8,104 nt of DNA from Clostridiales bacterium (GCA_019410105.1 DXTB01000043.1:1-8104); one strand, 5' to 3'. Shown: positions 1 to 4,934, counted from the first letter of the stretch. Numbers and translations: made by a program. The notes: generated by a model not told the origin, from the letters alone.

Positions 1-80
1 CCCCTGTCCTCCCTGTCCGGGGTGGATCTTTCTCGGGAAATGCGGCATAATGAGGGAAACGACAGACAGGAGGCAGACGC

Positions 81-566
81 ATGACACAGGACTGGACACT
101 GGAGGAAGCCCTCGCCTATTACCGCCGCCAGGGGGCGCCGGGGGAGCAGGGGGCGCTGGTGGCCCTGCTGCGGGAGGTGCAGGAGGAGCGCGGCGGCGCA
201 CTGCCCGCCGCCGATCTGGCGGAGATCGCCGCCGCCCTCTCCCTCAGAGATACCTTTCTGTCCGCCATCATCAGGCGTTACCCCGGCCTGCGCACCGAGG
301 AGGCCCCCCACCGCCTGGAGCTGTGCGGCGGCCCCCGCTGCTCCGGCCGGGGCGCGGCCCGTTTGGCCGCCTTTGTGGAGGAGACCTACGGCGTGCGCCC
401 GGGCGGCGTCAGCGCCAGCGGCCGCTTCACCTACCGCATCACCGGCTGTATGAAAAACTGCCCCAACGGCCCCAGCCTCCGGTGGGACGGCGCGCTCCAC
501 TCCCGCGCTGACGAGGCTCTCATCCGCGCCCTGGTGGACGAGGGCGGCGGGCGGCCCTCCCCTTGA
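81..566 (+). CDS. NuoE-like [2Fe-2S] thioredoxin-fold protein, stand-alone
   Basis: This 161-residue protein resembles the 24-kDa NuoE/HndA subunit of NADH or hydrogenase complexes, which carries one [2Fe-2S] cluster on a thioredoxin fold. The N-terminal half keeps the helical-bundle signature (LREVQEERGGALPAADLAEIAAAL, about residues 30-53, quoted here only as a match to the family pattern). The C-terminal half has C82-x4-C87 and C123-x3-C127, exactly the NuoE ligand spacing. The second pair lies in GCMKNCPNGP, which is closer to stand-alone (2Fe-2S) ferredoxins than to typical NuoE. AGGAGG at 68-73 fixes the ATG at 81. A weak -10-like CATAAT lies at 46-51 without a clear -35. No NuoF or hydrogenase gene follows: the next gene has its own promoter. 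It is probably a soluble cytoplasmic electron carrier; its partner is unknown. Confidence 0.8.
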   Translation: MTQDWTLEEALAYYRRQGAPGEQGALVALLREVQEERGGALPAADLAEIAAALSLRDTFLSAIIRRYPGLRTEEAPHRLELCGGPRCSGRGAARLAAFVEETYGVRPGGVSASGRFTYRITGCMKNCPNGPSLRWDGALHSRADEALIRALVDEGGGRPSP

Positions 567-591
567 CAGTTTCCCTCCGCTGTGCTACGAT
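563..591 (+). promoter_or_regulatory. Sigma-A promoter of the HMA-domain gene
   Basis: A perfect -35 TTGACA (563-568) is followed after 17 bases by TACGAT (586-591), preceded by TGC, giving an extended -10. The -35 overlaps the TGA stop of the upstream NuoE-like gene, so the HMA gene can be transcribed independently despite close packing. The predicted start site is near 597-599, inside the GTTAG-N6-CTAAC inverted repeat. Confidence 0.7.
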
Positions 592-593
592 CG

Positions 594-609
594 GTTAGTA
601 GTTGCTAAC
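594..609 (+). promoter_or_regulatory. Inverted repeat GTTAG-N6-CTAAC, candidate DtxR-type metal box
   Basis: Arms GTTAG (594-598) and CTAAC (605-609) are separated by six bases and cover the predicted transcription start of the HMA gene, a position suited to repression. The same arms and spacing recur upstream of the ABC transporter pair at 4900-4915. The arms match the outer parts of the IdeR/DtxR consensus (TTAG...GCTAAC), but the centre of this copy does not. Metal-dependent regulation is inferred. Confidence 0.5.
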
Positions 610-649
610 AATATATTCCGGCACAGCGGAGCGGAAAGGGAGCGGTTTT

Positions 650-904
650 ATGACAAAGTATACTCTTGTGGTGGACGGGATGATGTGCGGCATGTGTGAA
701 TCCCATGTAAATGACGCCGTCCGCAAGGCCTTCCCCGTCAAGAAGGTCACCTCCTCCCACAGCAGGAAACAGACCGTCGTGGTGGCGGAGGAGCCTATCG
801 ACGAGGCAAGGCTGCGCCAGGTTATCGACGCGACCGGCTACACGGTGCAGTCGGTGAGCTGCGAGCCCTATGAGAAAAAGGGTCTGTTCTCCTGGGGAAA
901 ATGA
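650..904 (+). CDS. Small heavy-metal-associated (HMA) domain protein
   Basis: An 84-residue protein consisting of one HMA (CopZ/MerP-like ferredoxin-fold) domain. The metal-binding loop is GMMCGMC with C13 and C16. A third cysteine, C71, lies near the C-terminus, followed by a short basic tail (EKKGLFSWGK). Such domains bind soft metals, usually Cu(I), and pass them to P-type ATPases or regulators; no ATPase gene is visible nearby. ATG at 650 is chosen over an in-frame TTG at 602 because AAAGGGAG lies 7 bases upstream, and because 602 falls inside the inverted repeat at the predicted transcription start. The gene is monocistronic, between its own promoter and a strong terminator. The candidate DtxR-type box hints that iron or manganese status controls it, unusual for a copper chaperone. 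The metal is unknown. Confidence 0.85.
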   Translation: MTKYTLVVDGMMCGMCESHVNDAVRKAFPVKKVTSSHSRKQTVVVAEEPIDEARLRQVIDATGYTVQSVSCEPYEKKGLFSWGK

Positions 905-954
905 GCGAAACAGAGGGGCGGAGCGCCGGCCGGCGCTCCGCCCCTCTGTTTCGC
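905..954. terminator. Perfect 50-base palindrome, bidirectional terminator
   Basis: Positions 905-954 form an uninterrupted palindrome (25 complementary pairs around 929/930; a real hairpin must open a few central pairs). It starts directly after the HMA stop codon and ends 7 bases before the stop codon of the convergent isomerase gene. AAA near the left foot and TTT near the right foot provide U-runs in either direction within the lower stem, the usual layout of a bidirectional Rho-independent terminator. The U-run is short, but the stem is exceptionally long and GC-rich. Confidence 0.85.
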
Positions 955-961
955 AGCCGCT

Positions 962-2050
962 TCACGCGCCCGGAAGCCCGCACTCCAGCAGGCGGCACGT
1001 CCCCTCCGCCGTACACTGGTAGGAGGCCACGCCGTGGGGGACAAAGAGCTCCTCGCCCCTGCGGGCCCGCAGGGAACCGCCCTCCCACTGGAACTCCGCC
1101 TCTCCCTCCAGCACCAGGAGCACCTGGAACCCGCGGTTGACACAGAGGGCGCTCCCATGGGCCTCCCGGCGCAGCTCCACCTCATCCATATAGAAGCGTG
1201 GGGTCTGCTCCGGCGTGATCAGCCGCTTCCGCCAGGGCTCCTCCGCCCCGGGGGCGGGGCGGAACCGGTGCCGGGCCAGCAGCTCCTCCCGGGGCAGGCA
1301 GTCAAAATGGAAGCAGTCCAGCAGGCCGTCCATGCCGGCGGGGCCATACATGCTCTCCACCGGCAGGCGGGAGCCGTCCGGGCGGATGTACTCCGCCCGC
1401 AGGGTAATATCCACCGGCTCCTGCAGCTCGGCCACCAGGGAATCGCTCCCCATGGCGTGGGCCGTGCCCGCCGGGATGAAGTACACCTCCCCTGGACGGA
1501 TGGGGATCTGGTGCAGGCAGTCCAGCAGGGCCGCCGTGTCCTGCCGCTCGATCAGCCCCCGGAAATACGCCGGCGTGACGCCGGGCCGGAACCCCAGCCA
1601 GATGCACGCCCCCGGACGGGTGTCCAGCACGTACCACGCCTCATCCTTCCCGGAGGGCAGGCCGAAATACTTCCGCGCCCGCGCCCCGTCCGGATGGGTC
1701 TGGAGCAGCAGGCGGTCCCTGGAGTGGAGCAGCTTGAGCAGAAAGCCTAGGCTGACCCCCCAGTGCGCGGCGTGAGCCTCTCCCAGCCAGGGCGCAGGGT
1801 TTTCCGCCAGGCAGTCCCGCAGAAAAATGTCCGTCCCCGCCACCCGGGACAGCCCCGTGGCAGTGCCGGGCTGGAGGGCGGAGGTCACCAGGGAGGCGAT
1901 CCACATCTGGGAACACACCCGCGCCCCCGGCCCCTCCCCCAGAAACTCGTTGATCATCTCGCCCCCGGGGATCAGGTAGTCCACCTTGTTGGGGGCCAGT
2001 CTGAGTATTTGGTTCGGTGATAGGTTCATTCGTCCCAGCCTCTTTCCCAT
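962..2050 (-). CDS. Class I mannose-6-phosphate isomerase-like cupin enzyme
   Basis: A 362-residue protein of the zinc-dependent phosphomannose isomerase family (ManA, COG1482), which interconverts mannose 6-phosphate and fructose 6-phosphate. Visible zinc-site motifs are LLQTHPD (Q117, H119), GKDEAWYVLD (E137) and FIPAGTAHAMG (H198). These appear in the order known from ManA, followed by LVAELQEPVDITLR with the conserved C-terminal arginine R218. A second cupin half lies at about 285-355 (LVLEGEAEF, ELFVPHG). The N-terminus (LAPNKVDYLIPGG) differs from E. coli or Bacillus ManA, so the substrate could be another sugar phosphate. ATG at 2050 has no clear ribosome binding site; ATG at 2029 (M8), 9 bases after AGAGG, may be the true start. 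It lies 21 bases after the redox gene in the arsR-led operon, an odd metabolic partner. A palindrome over its start region may give it separate regulation. Confidence 0.85.
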   Translation of the reverse strand: MGKRLGRMNLSPNQILRLAPNKVDYLIPGGEMINEFLGEGPGARVCSQMWIASLVTSALQPGTATGLSRVAGTDIFLRDCLAENPAPWLGEAHAAHWGVSLGFLLKLLHSRDRLLLQTHPDGARARKYFGLPSGKDEAWYVLDTRPGACIWLGFRPGVTPAYFRGLIERQDTAALLDCLHQIPIRPGEVYFIPAGTAHAMGSDSLVAELQEPVDITLRAEYIRPDGSRLPVESMYGPAGMDGLLDCFHFDCLPREELLARHRFRPAPGAEEPWRKRLITPEQTPRFYMDEVELRREAHGSALCVNRGFQVLLVLEGEAEFQWEGGSLRARRGEELFVPHGVASYQCTAEGTCRLLECGLPGA

Positions 2051-2076
2051 TGTGATACTGGGGCCAGTATATCACA
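2051..2076 (-). promoter_or_regulatory. Palindrome at the isomerase start, possible operator and promoter
   Basis: On the + strand TGTGATACTGG (2051-2061) and CCAGTATATCACA (2064-2076) are inverted copies around GG, apart from two extra bases (AT) in the right arm. The inner ATACTGG/CCAGTAT arms are perfect. The element contains the TGA stop of the redox gene and abuts ATG 2050 of the isomerase. Read on the - strand it also contains TGATATACT, an extended -10, although no good -35 is seen. It could be an operator, a weak internal promoter or a translation-control hairpin. No U-run follows, so a terminator is less likely. Confidence 0.45.
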
Positions 2077-2440
2077 CCGCAGGGCCCTGTTCCAGCGTTT
2101 CTTTTTCCAGGGCCTCCTGGAGCATCTCCCGGAGCTCCGCCTGGCCCGGCACGCGGCCGCAGGACACCACCCGGCCTCCCACCACCAGGGCCGGGGTGGT
2201 CATCACCCCATAGGCGGCGATCTGCATGAAGTCCGTCACATGTTCAATGGCGGCGTCCACCCCAAGCTCCGCCAAAGCCGCACGGACGGCCGCTTCCAGG
2301 GCGCTGCACCTGGCGCACCCGGAGCCCAGCACCTTGACGCTGGCGGCGGTCTTGTCCGCTCCCACCCGCACCGCCGTTTCAGGGGTACGGCCACAGCAGG
2401 GCGGGGGCGTACCCTTTTTCTTTTTTCCGAACAGTCCCAT
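2072..2440 (-). CDS. Thioredoxin-fold small redox-active disulfide protein
   Basis: A 122-residue cytoplasmic protein of the MTH895/TM0996-like thioredoxin group (small redox-active disulfide protein 2). The core begins VKVLGSGCARC, with active-site C42-x2-C45, and the MTTPALVV segment holds the cis-proline P83. A further cysteine is C94. The N-terminal 30 residues are an extension, MGLFGKKKKGTPPPCCG, with a lysine run and a C15-C16 pair that could bind a metal or metalloid. The start is supported by AGGAGG 9 bases upstream; that site overlaps the TAG stop of the permease, so translation is probably coupled. Members of this family commonly sit beside COG0701 permeases, and here it follows one under ArsR control. 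A role in reducing the substrate or delivering it to the permease is inferred, not shown. Confidence 0.85.
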   Translation of the reverse strand: MGLFGKKKKGTPPPCCGRTPETAVRVGADKTAASVKVLGSGCARCSALEAAVRAALAELGVDAAIEHVTDFMQIAAYGVMTTPALVVGGRVVSCGRVPGQAELREMLQEALEKETLEQGPAV

Positions 2441-2453
2441 GTTTCGTTACCTC

Positions 2454-3461
2454 CTAAATGGAAATCAGATAGAATTGGAACACGTTGAACAGATAGCCGA
2501 TGAGGATAATACCGCCTGTGCAGATGGCGATAAACAGCCCCAGCAGTCTGGGCTTCACCGCCTTGCGGAGCATGATCATCGAGGGCAGGCTCAGCGTGGT
2601 GACCGCCATCATGAAGGCCAGGACCGTACCGAGCTGCGCGCCCTTGGCGAGCAAGGCCTCCGCCACCGGGATCGTACCGAAAATGTCCGCATACATCGGG
2701 ACGCCCACCAGCACGGCCAGGACAACGCCGAAGGGATTGCTGCCGCCCAGAACGGTCTCAATCCATGACTCGGGTATCCAGTTGTGGATCACCGCGCCGA
2801 GCCCCACGCCCACCAGGATGTAGGGAGCTACTTTCTTGAAGGTGGACACAGCCTGCTCCCTTGCGTACCGCACCCGCTCTCGCCTTGTCAGCTCGGGCGA
2901 CTCAATGTCCATACTGCCGGCCGAAAAGACGAATTGCTCAACATGCTTCTCCATGTGCAGCCGCTCCAGGAGTGTACCGCCCGCCACGGCAAGCGCCAGC
3001 CCTACCACCACATAGAAAATGGCCACCTTAGTCCCAAAGATGCTCATCAGCAGCACCAGACTGCCCAAGTCCACCATCGGCGAGGAGATCAGAAAGGAAA
3101 AGGTGACGCCCAGGGGCAGCCCCGCGTTGGTAAAACCGATGAACAGCGGGATGGACGAGCAGGAGCAGAAGGGCGTCACCGTCCCCAGCAGGGCGGACAC
3201 CAGATTGGCGCCCACGCCGTGGAGCCGGCCCAAAATGTGCTTGCTCCGCTCCGGTGGGAAATAGCTCTGTATATAGGAAATAGAAAAAATCAGAACACAG
3301 AGCAGTACTGTAATTTTCAAGCTGTCATACAGGAAAAACTGTACACTGCCGCCGAGCCGTCCATGGATATCCAGACCCAGCGCGGACAGGCCGCGTCCGA
3401 GCCACTCGTTCAGCCACTTCATGCCCAAAATCTGCTCCTGAAACAGGCTCCATAACTCCAT
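2454..3461 (-). CDS. COG0701 permease, ArsP family (metalloid/metal efflux)
   Basis: A 335-residue polytopic membrane protein of the ArsP_1/COG0701 permease family. The diagnostic motif TPFCSCSS lies at residues 96-103, with C99 and C101 at the start of a hydrophobic segment. Other conserved segments are SSPMVD (126-131), GVPMYAD (253-259) and SLPSMIML (291-298). Roughly eight hydrophobic stretches are visible, with a charged cytoplasmic loop at about 165-210 (LERLHMEKHVEQF...LTRRERVRYAREQ). Characterised relatives export trivalent organoarsenicals (ArsP) or are linked to Cu/Zn efflux; the exact substrate cannot be read from sequence. GGGAGG 9-14 bases upstream supports ATG 3461. Its promoter contains a copy of the operator seen at arsR, and the thioredoxin-fold gene follows after 13 bases. 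Arsenical efflux is the best inference, because the regulator carries an ArsR-like CxC site. Confidence 0.88.
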   Translation of the reverse strand: MELWSLFQEQILGMKWLNEWLGRGLSALGLDIHGRLGGSVQFFLYDSLKITVLLCVLIFSISYIQSYFPPERSKHILGRLHGVGANLVSALLGTVTPFCSCSSIPLFIGFTNAGLPLGVTFSFLISSPMVDLGSLVLLMSIFGTKVAIFYVVVGLALAVAGGTLLERLHMEKHVEQFVFSAGSMDIESPELTRRERVRYAREQAVSTFKKVAPYILVGVGLGAVIHNWIPESWIETVLGGSNPFGVVLAVLVGVPMYADIFGTIPVAEALLAKGAQLGTVLAFMMAVTTLSLPSMIMLRKAVKPRLLGLFIAICTGGIILIGYLFNVFQFYLISI

Positions 3462-3483
3462 ATCGTTCCGCCTCCCTTTATGT

Positions 3484-3506
3484 ATTATAGATCAAGTTTT
3501 TTTGAT
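3484..3506 (-). promoter_or_regulatory. Permease promoter -10 with second ArsR-type operator
   Basis: On the - strand a perfect TATAAT (3489-3484) lies 22 bases before the permease ATG. Immediately upstream is ATCAA-N6-TTGAT (3491-3506), matching in arms and spacing the inverted repeat at the arsR start. No good -35 is seen at 17 bases (TAAAGC). The operator fills the spacer, so bound repressor would block RNA polymerase directly. The operon therefore probably has an internal ArsR-controlled promoter in addition to the arsR promoter. Confidence 0.65.
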
Positions 3507-3514
3507 GCTTTACT

Positions 3515-3548
3515 GGAAAACACGCCATCTACTGTGACGGCGTGTTCC
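3515..3548 (-). terminator. Hairpin after arsR, weak terminator or attenuator
   Basis: Read on the - strand, AACACGCC (3546-3539) pairs with GGCGTGTT (3526-3519) across a 12-base loop, followed by TTCC. The outer GG/CC can add pairs around a two-base bulge. It lies 7 bases after the arsR stop and before the permease promoter. The U-run is short, so partial termination that uncouples arsR from the permease is the likely role. Confidence 0.5.
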
Positions 3549-3555
3549 GCTCCCA

Positions 3556-3861
3556 CTATTCAAGCGGTGTCCCCTGTTCTGTAACCGGCGTAGTCAGCTC
3601 CAGCAGCAGCTTCACCGCATACTCCCTGCCCGTCCTGCTCAGCTGGTAGTGGGTCCACTTGCCCTCCTGACGGCTCTCCACCAAGCCGGACTCGCACAGC
3701 ACCTTCATGTGGTAGGATAGCCCGGACTGGGTCAGCTCCATGGGCTCCTGCAAGACACAGGCGCACTTTTCCCCGCCGCGCAGCTCCTCCAAAATGGCCA
3801 AGCGTTTGGGATCACACAACGCCTTGAATACCCGAGCCGCCGCCCTATAATCTCTTTCCAT
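3556..3861 (-). CDS. ArsR/SmtB-family metal(loid)-responsive repressor
   Basis: A 101-residue winged-helix repressor. It begins with the typical FKALCDPKRLAILEEL helix (residues 12-27). EKCACVL follows, with C33 and C35 at the place of the ArsR As(III)-binding CxC, then the recognition helix LTQSGLSYHMKVL (43-55) and the wing ESRQEGKWTHYQL (62-74). The third cysteine of E. coli ArsR (CxCxxC) is replaced here by Q38, a two-cysteine pattern I recall from other Firmicute ArsR proteins. Cysteines C16 and C56 are also present. As a dimer it should bind the two ATCAA-N6-TTGAT repeats and release DNA on binding its inducer, derepressing itself and the downstream permease, redox and possibly isomerase genes. 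The inducer may be As(III), Sb(III) or another soft metal. GAGGG 5 bases upstream supports the ATG. Confidence 0.88.
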   Translation of the reverse strand: MERDYRAAARVFKALCDPKRLAILEELRGGEKCACVLQEPMELTQSGLSYHMKVLCESGLVESRQEGKWTHYQLSRTGREYAVKLLLELTTPVTEQGTPLE

Positions 3862-3873
3862 AAAGCCCTCTTC

Positions 3874-3923
3874 ATATCAAATATTTTTGATATTATTTTA
3901 TATGGCTTTTCTTCAATCGTCAA
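3874..3923 (-). promoter_or_regulatory. arsR promoter and autoregulatory operator
   Basis: On the - strand TTGACG (3923-3918), a 17-base spacer and TAAAAT (3900-3895) form a strong sigma-A promoter. Just downstream lies ATATCAA-N6-TTGATAT (3874-3893), covering the predicted transcription start near 3888. The core ATCAA-N6-TTGAT is shared with the permease promoter at 3491-3506. This is the expected layout for autorepression by the ArsR protein. Confidence 0.8.
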
Positions 3924-3933
3924 CCCTCAATTT

Positions 3934-4236
3934 TTAAGCAAAAGCCATCCCAGCAGGATAGCCATACTGCTCTGCCTCCGAAAACAAAGGCTGTATAAAA
4001 ACTCTGTATGTCAAATCCCTTTCCAGCAGAACATCGGCAGAGTGGACAGAGAACTCTTCGTAACTATATAGAACAAGCGGCACACTGTGCCCGATACCGT
4101 ATACCTTGTGTCCTGTCACAGTACAGCGGTGGGCCGGTTCGCCTACAACTTTGTAGCTGATATGATCACAAAAAGTATTTTCAGATAAGTTGACACCCTT
4201 TCCGCTCAATGGTATAATAACACCGTTATATAACAC
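3934..4236 (-). CDS. Doubtful small ORF in the arsR-tetR intergenic region
   Basis: An open frame of 100 codons that I do not recognise with confidence. It begins with GTG inside the tandem tetR operator and has no ribosome binding site there or at internal TTG/GTG codons, so any real start is unclear. The product would be soluble and mixed, with HISYKVVGEPAHRCTV, KVYGIG and YEEFSVHSADVLLERD segments. The YGI...FS pattern is faintly reminiscent of small clostridial proteins of the DUF6514 type, but the C-terminal half does not fit. Base composition is clearly AT-richer than the flanking genes. It may be a real orphan gene, a decayed remnant, or chance. The stop lies just upstream of the arsR -35 region, so read-through into arsR is conceivable. 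Confidence 0.3.
   Translation of the reverse strand: MLYNGVIIPLSGKGVNLSENTFCDHISYKVVGEPAHRCTVTGHKVYGIGHSVPLVLYSYEEFSVHSADVLLERDLTYRVFIQPLFSEAEQYGYPAGMAFA
4190..4218 (+). promoter_or_regulatory. Fully consensus sigma-A promoter of tetR
   Basis: TTGACA (4190-4195), exactly 17 bases, then TATAAT (4213-4218) preceded by TGG (extended -10). All twelve consensus hexamer bases match. Such a strong promoter on a regulator gene suggests tight repression, in line with the tandem palindromes that begin within its -10. Confidence 0.85.
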
Positions 4237-4242
4237 TGTTAT
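4217..4242 (+). promoter_or_regulatory. Tandem TetR-type operator (two 13-bp palindromes)
   Basis: ATAACACCGTTAT (4217-4229) and ATAACACTGTTAT (4230-4242) are two adjacent copies of one imperfect palindrome, ATAAC-N3-GTTAT, with a 13-base period. The second has perfect 7-base arms when extended to 4229-4243. They run from the last bases of the -10 across the transcription start to just before the tetR ribosome binding site, a classical autorepression position. The junction forms a third palindrome, GTTATATAAC (4225-4234). Confidence 0.75.
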
Positions 4243-4259
4243 AAGGCGGTGAAGTTTGA

Positions 4260-4877
4260 ATGGAGGAGCGGTCCACTGCTACACTGGAAAAAATTCAGCA
4301 GGCGGCTTTGGCGGAATTTCTGGACAAGGGATTTCTGGGAGCCTCCCTGCGGCAGATTGTAAAGAACGCCGGGGTGACCACCGGGGCCTTTTACGGCTAC
4401 TTTTCCAGCAAGGAGGCCCTGTTCAACTCTATCGTGGAGCCCCACGCCGCGGCCCTCATGGGCCGCTTTATGGAAGCACAGACTACCTTTGCCGAGTTGC
4501 CGGAAAAGGAGCAGCCGGAGCACATGGGCCTGGAGTCCGGTAGATGTGTGGACTGGATGGTGGACTATATCTGCGCCCACCGGGAGCCGGTGAAGCTGCT
4601 GCTCTGCTGTGCGGAGGGGACCAGCTATGAGCACTTCGTCCATAACATGGTGGAGGTAGAGGTGGAGTACACCCAACGCTACATGGAGGTGCTCCGCCGC
4701 CTAGGCCAGGACATCCCGGTGCTGGACAAATCCCTGTGCCATATCATTGCCAGCGGGATGTTCAATGGCATCTTTGAGATCGTGGTTCACGATATGCCCC
4801 GGGATCAGGCGATGCGGGATGTGGATCAGTTGCGGGCGTTTTACACCGCTGGTTGGTCAAAACTGATGGGGGAATAA
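4260..4877 (+). CDS. TetR/AcrR-family transcriptional regulator
   Basis: A 205-residue regulator. Residues 8-58 form the TetR N-terminal DNA-binding domain: TLEKIQQAALAEFLDKGF, helix-turn-helix LRQIVKNAGVTTGAFYGYF (30-48), then SSKEALF. The C-terminal domain (about 65-205) is the variable ligand-binding and dimerisation part, with several cysteines (C95, C104, C116, C117, C159) that could be relevant to sensing but have no recognised motif. The start is preceded by only a modest AAGGCGGTG. It is transcribed from a strong promoter overlapped by two tandem palindromes, so autoregulation is likely. Its stop codon lies in the loop of a terminator hairpin, and no copy of its putative operator occurs before the adjacent ABC genes. 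Control of those genes by this protein is therefore suggested by position only. Confidence 0.9.
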   Translation: MEERSTATLEKIQQAALAEFLDKGFLGASLRQIVKNAGVTTGAFYGYFSSKEALFNSIVEPHAAALMGRFMEAQTTFAELPEKEQPEHMGLESGRCVDWMVDYICAHREPVKLLLCCAEGTSYEHFVHNMVEVEVEYTQRYMEVLRRLGQDIPVLDKSLCHIIASGMFNGIFEIVVHDMPRDQAMRDVDQLRAFYTAGWSKLMGE

Positions 4878-4891
4878 TCCCCTATCTTTTT
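4865..4891 (+). terminator. Rho-independent terminator of tetR
   Basis: A stem of nine pairs (one G-U) joins 4865-4873 to 4878-4886 around the loop ATAA, followed directly by five Ts (4887-4891). The loop contains the last two bases of the tetR TAA stop codon and the stem starts within its final codons. This should separate tetR transcription from the ABC transporter genes. Confidence 0.8.
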
Positions 4892-4898
4892 GAAATAC

Positions 4899-4916
4899 AG
4901 TTAGTTTATGCTAACT
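4899..4916 (+). promoter_or_regulatory. Candidate DtxR/IdeR-type iron box upstream of the ABC pair
   Basis: AGTTAG (4899-4904) and CTAACT (4911-4916) are perfect 6-base inverted arms around TTTATG. The segment TTAGTTTATGCTAAC matches the IdeR/DtxR consensus TTAGGTTAGGCTAAC at 13 of 15 positions by eye. GTTAG-N6-CTAAC also lies on the start site of the HMA gene. It is 5-6 bases before the ribosome binding site of the first ABC gene, so it overlaps the promoter or start site. I see no convincing promoter here: TACAGT at 4896-4901 is a possible -10 without a good -35. Confidence 0.6.
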
Positions 4917-4934
4917 TTAAGAGGAGGTTTTTTC

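Noticed and set aside
1..50. Promoter for the NuoE-like gene at CATAAT (46-51)
   Set aside because: The hexamer is acceptable, but no -35 is recognisable at 16-18 bases, so it is mentioned only as weak.
81..566. Part of a complete Complex I or bifurcating hydrogenase operon
   Set aside because: No NuoF, NuoG or hydrogenase genes follow; the next gene is a separately promoted HMA protein.
602..649. Upstream TTG start extending the HMA protein by 16 residues
   Set aside because: It lies inside the inverted repeat at the predicted transcription start and lacks a ribosome binding site; ATG 650 has AAAGGGAG and starts at the HMA fold.
1034..1775. Two long + strand frames opposite the isomerase gene
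   Set aside because: The - strand frame carries all zinc-site motifs of phosphomannose isomerase; the opposite frames have no recognisable features.
2784..3455. 223-codon + strand frame opposite the permease gene
   Set aside because: The permease frame carries the TPFCSCSS motif and membrane segments; the antisense translation is polar and featureless.
3732..3923. 63-codon - strand frame overlapping the arsR start
   Set aside because: It begins in the arsR -35 element, is out of frame with arsR and has no ribosome binding site.
4908..4934. Upstream ATG extending the first ABC protein by 9 residues
   Set aside because: The codon is within the GTTAG-N6-CTAAC box and upstream of the clear GAGGAGG that serves ATG 4935.
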